Positions 40,828 to 48,412 of a stretch of DNA of 64,000 nt are shown in pieces; position 1 is the stretch's first letter, and every line of letters starts with the position of its first letter. This stretch comes from Solihabitans fulvus (lineage in GTDB: Bacteria > Actinomycetota > Actinomycetes > Mycobacteriales > Pseudonocardiaceae): positions 93,730 through 157,729 of the forward strand of contig NZ_VUOB01000061.1 in the NCBI RefSeq assembly GCF_008386585.1, given 5' to 3'. Below the pieces are notes generated by a model. That model had not been told where the DNA came from, searched no databases, and saw nothing but the letters and a program-made list of their open reading frames with translations. The translations under genes and the position numbers were made by a program.

Positions 40828-41367
40828 TCACCAGAGCGTCAGTCCGGTCGGGGCGTCCTCGGCGCCGCGTTCGAAGGCGAGCAGCTGCCGCTTGCGGTCG
40901 ATGCCGCCGCCGTAGCCGGTGAGGTCGCCGTTGGCGCCGACCACGCGGTGGCACGGCACGATCAGGCTGATCGGGTTCTTCCCGTTGGCCAGGCCGACCG
41001 CCCGCGCCGCGGTCGGGCTGCCGATCCGCTCGGCCAGCTCGCCGTAGGACACGGTCTCGCCGTAGGGGATGTCCAGGAGCGCGGTCCAGACCCGCCGCTG
41101 GAACGGCGTGCCGAGGAACGTCATCGGCAGGTCGAACTCCGTGCGGCGACCGGCGAAGTAGTCCGCGAGCTGGTCGGCGACCGCGCCGAACGGCTCGTCG
41201 TCCGGCACGCCGAACGTCTCGGCGGGCGGCCGGTGCCGCTGCTCGTGCATGTACAGGCCGGCGAGGACGCCGTCGACGGCGACCGCCGTGAGCGGGCCGA
41301 CCGGGCTGTCCAGGACGGTGTGCGAGCGGTGTCCGGTCGCGGTCTCGCGGTCTCTCGTTGCGTGCAT
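40828..41367 (-). CDS. ogt: Methylated-DNA-[protein]-cysteine S-methyltransferase
   Basis: DNA repair protein of 179 aa that removes alkyl groups from O6-alkylguanine onto its own cysteine. The C-terminal domain has RRVWTALLDIPYGETVSYGE (DNA-binding wing and Arg finger), and ISLIVPCHRVVGANGDLTGY with the acceptor Cys in PCHR. The N-terminal ribonuclease-like domain is present (TVLDSPVGPLTAVAVDG). ATG 41367 preferred; a TTG eight codons upstream extends it without a better ribosome site. Confidence 0.95.
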   Translation of the reverse strand: MHATRDRETATGHRSHTVLDSPVGPLTAVAVDGVLAGLYMHEQRHRPPAETFGVPDDEPFGAVADQLADYFAGRRTEFDLPMTFLGTPFQRRVWTALLDIPYGETVSYGELAERIGSPTAARAVGLANGKNPISLIVPCHRVVGANGDLTGYGGGIDRKRQLLAFERGAEDAPTGLTLW

Positions 41368-41452
41368 GCCACAAGTCTCGTCCGCCGGCAACGCCTCGGC
41401 TGGCGGAAATCCGACACGACCCTGCGCCCCTGGCAGCGCCGTCCGAAAGTCG

Positions 41453-41992
41453 CTACTCGGCCGTCAGGTCCAGCATCGCGGTGAGCGTGTTCCAGTTCCG
41501 TGCCGTCGCGGTGACGCCGAGGCGCTTCTCCCACAGCGAGTGCAGCAGCTTGGTCCTGCCGATCCCGTTGGGGCACCAGACATAGATCTCCCGGACACCG
41601 GGCGCGAACTCGTCCGGCGCGAACCTGGCGGGGTCGAGCTGGCCGAGCAGCTCGAGATCCGGTGCTGCGGACAGGAAGTTGACCACGTACCTGGCCGGGT
41701 CGTTCGCGCGCTCGCCGAACGGGTCGGCGGCGGCGATCGCGGCCAGCTCCTCGGGCGTCCGTGCCAACACCGGCACGTCGAGGTCCAGCTCCTTGAGCAG
41801 GCACTCCTCGATCGCCCGTTCCGCGTCCGCTGGCGAGGTGCGGCCCGCGTCGAACACCACGTTGCCGGTCTGGAGGTGCGTGCGGACCGAGCCGTAGCCA
41901 AGGCCCGTCACCAGTTCCCGCAGCCGCGGCATCGGGATCTTGTTGCGGCCGCTGACGTTGATGCCGCGCAGGAACGCGGCCAGAGTCGCCAT
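41453..41992 (-). CDS. DUF1697-family protein
   Basis: Cytoplasmic protein of 179 aa. The opening ATLAAFLRGINVSGRNKIPM and LQTGNVVFDAG, and the end GIGRTKLLHSLWEKRLG, then ATARNWNTLTAMLDL, are hallmarks of DUF1697. These proteins have a two-domain alpha/beta fold of unknown function. ATG 41992. Probably monocistronic; 85 bp from the methyltransferase on the same strand. Confidence 0.93.
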   Translation of the reverse strand: MATLAAFLRGINVSGRNKIPMPRLRELVTGLGYGSVRTHLQTGNVVFDAGRTSPADAERAIEECLLKELDLDVPVLARTPEELAAIAAADPFGERANDPARYVVNFLSAAPDLELLGQLDPARFAPDEFAPGVREIYVWCPNGIGRTKLLHSLWEKRLGVTATARNWNTLTAMLDLTAE

Positions 41993-42057
41993 GCCGCCGA
42001 TCGTAGGTGATCGTTCCCTGGCCTGCCCCGATCTGACCCGGCCGGTCCTCGCCGGCC

Positions 42058-42082
42058 TGATCAGTCCTGATCAGTCCTGATC
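42058..42082. repeat. Short tandem repeat at a gene end
   Basis: TGATCAGTCC is present twice in tandem plus a further TGATC (period 10). The array straddles the stop codon of the 42071-42271 gene, whose last codons (Asp-Gln-Asp-stop) are part of it. Confidence 0.85.
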
Positions 42083-42271
42083 GGCCGGGGAACCCTCGTC
42101 GGCGTCGGCGTCGGTGTCCGTCTCGGTCGGTAGGGGCGCGCGGCGGCGGAGGTACACGACGCCGGCGTCCAGGTCGAGCGGCCCGAGGTCGGCGCCCTGG
42201 CCGGAGCCGTTCTCGCCGTCGCTCTCGCTTTTCAGCTTGCGCCCGGGAAACAGCTCACCCAACAGTCCCAT
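42071..42271 (-). CDS. Small acidic hypothetical protein
   Basis: 66-aa protein: amphipathic/basic start (MGLLGELFPGRKLKSE), a central DLGPLDLDAGVVYLRRRAP and an Asp/Glu-rich tail (TETDTDADADEGS). The start resembles small Streptomyces proteins of the DUF6191 type (from memory, weak). ATG 42271 is preceded by GGGGGC. Function unknown. Confidence 0.6.
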   Translation of the reverse strand: MGLLGELFPGRKLKSESDGENGSGQGADLGPLDLDAGVVYLRRRAPLPTETDTDADADEGSPADQD

Positions 42272-42289
42272 GCCCCCACGATAGCCGCG

Positions 42290-42787
42290 CTAGTGGTTCT
42301 GCAACCGCAGGATGTGCTGCGGGTCCAGCACGAACTCGACGCCGATGGTGACCTGCGCGGACGGCTCGACGCGCGCGCCGCCGCCGAAGAAGTTCACGTT
42401 GCAGCCGCCGCTGCCGCTGAGCACCAGCCACTTCGCCTGCGCCAGCCGGATGTCGCCGTTCAGGCTCGGGGCGAGCTGCCAGCCCTGCGTGTCGAGGTAG
42501 TTCGTCGCGCCCTGGACGGCCACGCTCGCGATGACCGGCCCGAGCTGCGGCAGCTTCCAGTGCAGGAAGTTGACCATGAGGCCGGCCTGGACCGGGCCGG
42601 GCGAGGTCGGGAACTGCAACTGGAACGCGGGGTCGCTGAGGATGTCCAGCTCGCCGAGCGTGCCCTCCAGGTGTTCCAGCCGCAGGTCCGCGAGCGTGTA
42701 CTGGAACTGGAAGTTGAACTGACCGCTCAGCGCGTCCAGCCCGAGATTGACGTTGAACTGCGAGTGTGGGCCATCGGGATCAGGCAA
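42290..42787 (-). CDS. Hypothetical beta-rich protein
   Basis: 165-aa protein with alternating hydrophobic pattern (FNFQFQYTLADLRLEHLEGT, WLVLSGSGGCNVNFFGGG, SAQVTIGVEFVLDPQHIL), suggesting a beta barrel or sandwich; no signal peptide. Start TTG 42787 is inferred: GGAGG lies 8 nt upstream within the end of the preceding gene, and the two genes overlap by 8 nt. No family recognised. Co-translated with 42780-42986. Confidence 0.65.
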   Translation of the reverse strand: MPDPDGPHSQFNVNLGLDALSGQFNFQFQYTLADLRLEHLEGTLGELDILSDPAFQLQFPTSPGPVQAGLMVNFLHWKLPQLGPVIASVAVQGATNYLDTQGWQLAPSLNGDIRLAQAKWLVLSGSGGCNVNFFGGGARVEPSAQVTIGVEFVLDPQHILRLQNH

Positions 42788-42986
42788 TGGACTCGCCTCC
42801 GTACTGCGCCTGCTGCTGCTCGGCCTGGCTGTAGTCGATGCCCGTGATGTGGTCGGGGAACTGGGCCGCCAGCGCCCACTGCACGTGCTCGTCGGTGAAG
42901 TCGGCGCCGTCCGGTGCCGGCACCTCGAGGCTGTCCAGCTGGAAATGCGGCTCGTCGACGTACTCGGGCTCCTGCTCGCCGTCCAT
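42780..42986 (-). CDS. Small acidic hypothetical protein, first of a two-gene unit
   Basis: 68-aa acidic protein (MDGEQEPEYVDEPHFQLDSL, later DEHVQWALAAQFPDHITGID) with a Gln-rich end (SQAEQQQAQYGGES). ATG 42986 follows GGAGGTGGGTCA, a very strong ribosome site. It overlaps the next gene, so the pair probably forms a complex or is made in fixed ratio. No family recognised. Confidence 0.65.
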   Translation of the reverse strand: MDGEQEPEYVDEPHFQLDSLEVPAPDGADFTDEHVQWALAAQFPDHITGIDYSQAEQQQAQYGGESIA

Positions 42987-43088
42987 TGACCCACCTCCGC
43001 GTCAGGTCGACCGTAGGAAGCAGGCGCGGCGGCCGGCAGGTCCGGTCGGGCGGCCGAAGGTGCGGATCCGACGAGCGGAAGGCCGGGC

Positions 43089-43736
43089 TCAGCGACCGCC
43101 CGGGGTGAGCAGGCCGCGGTCGAACGCGGCGGCCACCGCAGCCGCCCTGTCCTTCACGCCGAGCTTCGCGTAGACGTGCAGCAGGTGTGTCTTGACCGTC
43201 GCCTCGCTGATGAACAGCTTGCCGGCGGCCTCGCGGTTGGTCGCCCCGCGCGCGATCAGCCCGAGCACCTCAAGCTCGCGCTGGCTCAACGGCTCCCTGG
43301 CCGGCGTGCGCACCTGGCTGAGCAGCCGGGTCGCCACCGACGGCGACAGCACCGCCTCGCCTCGCGCCGCCGCCCGCACCGCGCGGAACAGCTCGTCCTT
43401 GGGGGAGTCCTTGAGCAGATAGCCGGTGGCGCCGGCCTCGATGGCGGGCAGCACGTCGCTGTCGGTGTCGTAGGTGGTGAGCACCAGCACGCGCGCCGCG
43501 ACCCGGCGCTCGGCGAGCCTGCGGATGGCGGTGACGCCGTCCACCTCGGGCATCCGCAGGTCCATCAGCACGACGTCGGGGCCGAGCGACTCCGCGAACG
43601 TCACCGCCTCCGCGCCGTTGGCGGCCTCGCCGACGACCTCGAAACCCTCGGCGCGGCTGAACATGCCGCGCAGCCCGTCGCGCACCACCGGATGGTCGTC
43701 GACGATCAGCAGCCGGATCGGCGTCGCGTCACTCAC
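43089..43736 (-). CDS. NarL/FixJ-family response regulator
   Basis: DNA-binding response regulator of 215 aa. Receiver marks: LLIVDDHPVVRDGL with the acidic pair, VVLMDLRMPEVDG with the phosphoacceptor Asp, LVLTTYDTD and the Lys in YLLKDSP. The LuxR HTH reads LSQRELEVLGLIARGATNRE, then FISEATVKTHLLHVY. GTG 43736 overlaps the kinase end by 8 nt; a reading from 43766 lies wholly in the kinase gene. Partner of kinase 43729-45006; last gene of the second exporter/two-component operon. Confidence 0.94.
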   Translation of the reverse strand: MSDATPIRLLIVDDHPVVRDGLRGMFSRAEGFEVVGEAANGAEAVTFAESLGPDVVLMDLRMPEVDGVTAIRRLAERRVAARVLVLTTYDTDSDVLPAIEAGATGYLLKDSPKDELFRAVRAAARGEAVLSPSVATRLLSQVRTPAREPLSQRELEVLGLIARGATNREAAGKLFISEATVKTHLLHVYAKLGVKDRAAAVAAAFDRGLLTPGGR

Positions 43737-45006
43737 CGGAGGCCGCCGACGCGATGGCGGGGACACTGGCGGAGATGGCGGTGCCGGCTCCCGGCTCGGA
43801 CTCGATGTCGAGCCTGCCGGCCAGCCTCCGCACCCGTTGCCGCATGGCCATCAGCCCGAATCCCCCGTCCTGCCGGTCCATGTCGCGAGGCCGCTCCGGA
43901 TCGAAGCCGACCCCGTCGTCGCGGACGTCCAGCGACACCACATCCTCCATGTAGGACAGCGTCAGCCCGACGCGGGAGGCGTACGCGTGCTTGGCCACGT
44001 TCGCCAGCGCCTCCTGCGCGGTCCGCAGCAGCGTCACCTCGACCTCGGGATGCATCGGCCGGGCGTTGCCGGTGGTGGTGAACTCGGCGGCGATCTCGTG
44101 CACCGCCGACCACCGGCTCGCGACCTCGGCGAGCGCGTCGGGGAGCCGGGCGTTCTCCAGCGACTCCGGCTGGATCGCGCGCACCGACCGCCGCGCCTCC
44201 GAGAGGCTGTCCCTGGCCAGCTCGGCCGCATTGCCGAGGTGCCGGCGCCACTCCGCAGGCGCGTCCTCGGCCTGCTCGGCGGCCTGGAGCTGGGTGACGA
44301 TCCCGGCGAGGCCCTGCGCGATGGTGTCGTGGATCTCCCTGGCCATCCGCTGCCGCTCGTCCAGCACGCCGGCCTCCCGCGCCTGGGTGAGCAGCTGGGC
44401 GTGCAGGCCGGCGTTCTCGGCGAGCGTGGTCGCCAGCTGCTCGTTCTTCTCAGCCAGCGCGTCGACCATTTCCCTGCGCTTGTCGGACTGCTGGCTGACG
44501 ATCCAGGCCAGCAGCATCATCGTGCTGGCCAGGGCCATGTTGAACGCGATGATCATCAGGTAGCCCAGCACGGCGGACACGGTGAACTCGCGCGGCAGGC
44601 CGCCGGCCTGCGAGGTCCCGGTGAGGAGCGCGGTGGCGGCCACGCCGAGCACCCGCCACCGCACCGGCAGCTGGATCGCGTGCAGGTAGCCGGTGAAGGC
44701 GAAGAAGCCGTAGACGGGATTGCGCAGGACCAGCACGGCGATGCACACGAGCAGGCCGACGTAGTAGACGGCCAGGATGCCGCCGCGCTTCATCCAGCCG
44801 GGGTGCAGGGTGTACATCCACAGCATCCACCCCGCGGTGACCGCGACGACGGCGAGCGTGCCGATCCAGTACCCCAGCGGCTGGGTGGCGGAGCCCAGCC
44901 CGAGCACCGTCGCGAACGCGAGCGAGCCGTAGGGGATGTAGCCGAGGACCGAGTCGATCCGCCGTTCCCAGTTCGCCAACGTGCGCATTGAAACCGGCTC
45001 AACCAT
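43729..45006 (-). CDS. Two-component sensor histidine kinase (HisKA_3 type)
   Basis: Membrane kinase of 425 aa. Five to six hydrophobic helices occupy about 20-175 (SLAFATVLGLGSA, IGTLAVVAVTAGWMLWMY, ILAVYYVGLLVCIAVLVL). A coiled segment (REMVDALAEKNEQLATTLAE) leads to the phosphoacceptor MAREIHDTIAQGLAGIV. HATPase: LRTAQEALANVAKHAYASRV, RDDGVGFDPERP, GGFGLMAMRQRVRRLAG. ATG 45006 follows TAGGGGTCG; ATG 44988 is an alternative. It lies 22 bp after the permease gene and presumably senses a condition linked to that exporter. Confidence 0.93.
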   Translation of the reverse strand: MVEPVSMRTLANWERRIDSVLGYIPYGSLAFATVLGLGSATQPLGYWIGTLAVVAVTAGWMLWMYTLHPGWMKRGGILAVYYVGLLVCIAVLVLRNPVYGFFAFTGYLHAIQLPVRWRVLGVAATALLTGTSQAGGLPREFTVSAVLGYLMIIAFNMALASTMMLLAWIVSQQSDKRREMVDALAEKNEQLATTLAENAGLHAQLLTQAREAGVLDERQRMAREIHDTIAQGLAGIVTQLQAAEQAEDAPAEWRRHLGNAAELARDSLSEARRSVRAIQPESLENARLPDALAEVASRWSAVHEIAAEFTTTGNARPMHPEVEVTLLRTAQEALANVAKHAYASRVGLTLSYMEDVVSLDVRDDGVGFDPERPRDMDRQDGGFGLMAMRQRVRRLAGRLDIESEPGAGTAISASVPAIASAASGE

Positions 45007-45028
45007 CGACCCCTACCCCGTTCCCCGA

Positions 45029-45763
45029 CTATTCCCAGCGGAAGAGCTTAGCCGCACCCAGACCTGTGACCAGCGCGATTGCCGCCATGACGAGCAGGTG
45101 CAGCGGCTGCGGCGAGCCGCCCGTCCACGCGTCCTGGAGGGCCTGCACGCCGGGCGGCATGAAGTCGCCGATGCGGGCGAGGAAGTTCGGCAGCATGTAC
45201 CTGGGCAGGTAGACCCCGCCGAAGAACATGGTCAGCAGGAACACCGGCATCAGAATCCCGGTGGCGGCCTTGGCGGTCGGCGCGATCGCGACCCCGATCA
45301 GGCCGAGGCTGAACAGGGCGGCCATGCCGAGCAGGAACGCCGCCCCGAAGGCGAACAGGTTGTCGGGCAGCCTGACGTCGAACACGATGCGCCCGGTGAC
45401 CATCAGCAGCACCACGGCCGCGCTGGCGAGGACGACGTTGATCAGCAGTTGCGCGCCGAGCAGCGCGGCGGGGTGGACCGGCGTCGTGGACAGCCTGCGC
45501 AGCACGCCCTTCTCGCGGTAGCCGCCGAGGCGCTGCGGCAGGGTGTTCAGGCCGAGGAACGAGAGCGTGATCACCACCAGCGACGGGCAGAACACGTCGA
45601 TGAACCGTTGCCCGCCGAAGACCGCGTCGTGGTGCCGCAGCGCGGGCACGGCGCCGAGCGCCAACAGCAGGACGGTCGGGAACAGCACCGCGACGAAACT
45701 CGTGCCGATCTCGCGCAGGGCCAGTTTGAACTCGATGACGGCGATCTTGCCGAAGGTACGCAT
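45029..45763 (-). CDS. ABC-2 type transporter permease
   Basis: Membrane permease of 244 aa with six helices (FVAVLFPTVLLLALGAV, VITLSFLGLNTLPQRL, LINVVLASAAVVLLMVTG, FLLGMAALFSLGLIGVAIA, ILMPVFLLTMFFGGVYLP, LLVMAAIALVTGLGAAKLF). REKGVLRRLSTTPVHP is the classic ABC-2 coupling segment of DrrB/ NodJ-like exporters. ATG 45763. Fifteen bases after the ATPase gene. Likely drug or lipid export; substrate unknown. Confidence 0.92.
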   Translation of the reverse strand: MRTFGKIAVIEFKLALREIGTSFVAVLFPTVLLLALGAVPALRHHDAVFGGQRFIDVFCPSLVVITLSFLGLNTLPQRLGGYREKGVLRRLSTTPVHPAALLGAQLLINVVLASAAVVLLMVTGRIVFDVRLPDNLFAFGAAFLLGMAALFSLGLIGVAIAPTAKAATGILMPVFLLTMFFGGVYLPRYMLPNFLARIGDFMPPGVQALQDAWTGGSPQPLHLLVMAAIALVTGLGAAKLFRWE

Positions 45764-45778
45764 TGCAATCCCCTGAGG

Positions 45779-46687
<909 letters not shown>

Positions 46688-46908
46688 CGGCCCCCGGCCC
46701 TCTCGTCTCGGTGCCCCTGTGGCACGAGACAAGCGTCGCTGTCGGGACCCCTGATCCGGATCGCCCGGTCGGCCACCATGGGCGGCCGGTGTGGCTGAGG
46801 GGTGGATCAACCGATCGGTTGATGCCGGGGTCGACCGCGCTCGCCGAACTGGGGGAGCCCGCCGAACTGGCGGAGCCAGAGGAGCCGGCGCGGAAGAGGG
46901 GGCGCGGA

Positions 46909-47021
46909 GGGGGCGGACCGGCCCAGTCGTACCGGTCCGCCCCCGTTCCATCGCGGCACTGCTGCCGTTGCGATGGAACCGGTATGGGCTGACAGAGCCG
47001 CCGCATGTCAGCCCATACCGG
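46909..47021. repeat. Three consecutive strong stem-loops
   Basis: Stem 1: GGGGGCGGACCGG (46909-46921) with CCGGTCCGCCCCC (46932-46944), perfect 13 bp. Stem 2: GTTCCATCGC (46945-46954) with GCGATGGAAC (46970-46979), plus inner GGCA/TGCC. Stem 3: CCGGTATGGGCTGACA (46979-46994) with its exact complement (47006-47021), 16 bp. They abut one another with no spare bases. This is not a normal single terminator; a structured RNA, stacked terminators or a recombination relic are possible. Confidence 0.8.
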
Positions 47022-47144
47022 GGTCATCGGATGTCTCGCCGACCCGAGGGTCCGGCCTCGCCCGTCTCCCGCCGGCCGGACGTTGATCGGTAGTTGTTGA
47101 CCGGTGGTGCTCTCGGGTGTTACTCATTCGGCGTTACAGAAAAA

Positions 47145-47160
47145 CCGTAAACGTTTTCGG
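47145..47160. promoter_or_regulatory. LacI-family operator
   Basis: CCGTAAACGTTTTCGG is palindromic except for one position per arm, with the central CG and AAACGTTT core typical of LacI/GalR operators. It lies 108 bp before the LacI-type gene and is its likely autoregulatory site. Confidence 0.7.
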
Positions 47161-47268
47161 GGCTGAGGTCTAGACCTAATTCGAGGAGAGATCGGATCTC
47201 TCGGCGGGCCCCTGGCGCGGTGCGCCATGATGGCGGCAGGGTGGGTTCGGTCAGGAAGGTGGGGGCGC

Positions 47269-48255
47269 GTGGCGGTGACCATTCGCGAGGTGGCGCGACG
47301 CGCGCAGGTGTCGGTCGCCACCGTGTCGCGCTCGCTCAGCTCGCCGGGCCTGGTGCGCCAGGAGACCAGGGAGCGCGTGCTGGCCGCCGCGGCCGAACTC
47401 GGCTACCAGCCCAACCGGGCGGCAAGGGGGCTGATCACCGGACGCACCGGCAACCTCGGCATCGTCGTGCCCGACCTGGAGAACCCGTTCTTCACCGGCG
47501 TGCTCAAGGCCGTGCAGGCGCAGGCGAGGCACGCCGACTACGCCGTGTTCGTCGCCGACAGCGACGAGGACCCGGTCGCCGAGGTGAAGCTGCTCCAGAC
47601 GATGGCCAAGCAGGTCGACGGCGTCGTGCTGTGCGCGCCGGGGCTGACCGACCAGCAGGTGCACGAGGCCGCCGAGGGCACCCCGCTGGTGCTGCTCAAC
47701 CGCAGCCTGCCCGGCATCCCCGCCGCGCTGATGAACAGCGCGGATGGCATGCGGCAGATCGTGGACCATCTGGTCGCGCTCGGCCACCGCCGCTGCGCCT
47801 ACCTCAACGGCCCGCACACCTCGTGGTCCAACCAGGAACGCCTGCGCGGACTGCGCCCGGCGGCCCGGCGGCGCGGCCTGGACCTGGTAGAGCTGGGTCC
47901 GTTCGCGCCGAGGTACGAAGGCGGCCTCCAGGCGGCGGACCTGGCATTGGCCGAGGACGTGACCGCGATCATCGCCTACAACGACATCATGGCGCTCGGC
48001 GTGTTGGCGAGGCTGCGGGACCGGGGCGTGCGGGTGCCCGAGGACGTCAGCGTCACCGGCTTCGACGACCTGACCTTCGCCGCCCTGTGCTCGCCGGCGC
48101 TGACCACGGTGGCCATGCCGGTGGCCCCGGCCGGCCGGGTCGCGGTCGACCTGCTGTTGGACTGGCTCGCCGCCGACGGCGGCGAGGCCCCGCATGTCAC
48201 GCTGGACACCCAGCTGATCGTGCGCGGCACCACCGCGCCGCCGTCGTCCGGCTGA
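47269..48255 (+). CDS. LacI-family transcriptional regulator
   Basis: Repressor of 328 aa. The N-terminal HTH is VTIREVARRAQVSVATVSRS, followed by the hinge LGYQPNRAARGL, then a periplasmic-binding-protein-like sensor (NLGIVVPDLENPFFTGVLKA; AIIAYNDIMALGVLARLRD; VSVTGFDDLTFAALCSPALT). GTG 47269 is chosen because the HTH begins two codons later; a start at 47227 adds only Gly/Arg-rich sequence. The ligand is probably a sugar or nucleoside. No obvious target gene adjoins it: the exporter operon is divergent and the phospholipase gene convergent. Confidence 0.93.
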   Translation: MAVTIREVARRAQVSVATVSRSLSSPGLVRQETRERVLAAAAELGYQPNRAARGLITGRTGNLGIVVPDLENPFFTGVLKAVQAQARHADYAVFVADSDEDPVAEVKLLQTMAKQVDGVVLCAPGLTDQQVHEAAEGTPLVLLNRSLPGIPAALMNSADGMRQIVDHLVALGHRRCAYLNGPHTSWSNQERLRGLRPAARRRGLDLVELGPFAPRYEGGLQAADLALAEDVTAIIAYNDIMALGVLARLRDRGVRVPEDVSVTGFDDLTFAALCSPALTTVAMPVAPAGRVAVDLLLDWLAADGGEAPHVTLDTQLIVRGTTAPPSSG

Positions 48256-48368
48256 GTCCCGCGCGCCACGCAGCCGCCGGACCCCGTCGACCGGACGTCC
48301 GAGCCGTGCGCCGTGCCGGTCGTGCCGGTCGAGGCGTCGGAACTGTGGCACGGCCTGGTCCGACCGTC

Positions 48369-48405
48369 GTTGGCCTCCGGCGCTGGTTGCGCACCGGAGG
48401 CCAAC
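48369..48405. terminator. Bidirectional terminator hairpin
   Basis: GTTGGCCTCCGG and CCGGAGGCCAAC form a perfect 12-bp stem with a 13-nt loop, between the convergent LacI and phospholipase genes. Confidence 0.8.
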
Positions 48406-48412
48406 GCGCGAA

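Larger units (their letters stand above)
46688..47268. other. 581-bp non-coding region with hairpins and operator
   Basis: No credible gene lies here between the divergent ABC ATPase and LacI regulator. It carries three consecutive stem-loops (46909-47021) and a LacI-type palindrome (47145-47160). The remaining sequence has short GAACTGG/CGGAGCC repeats near 46846-46880 but nothing else I can assign. Confidence 0.7.
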
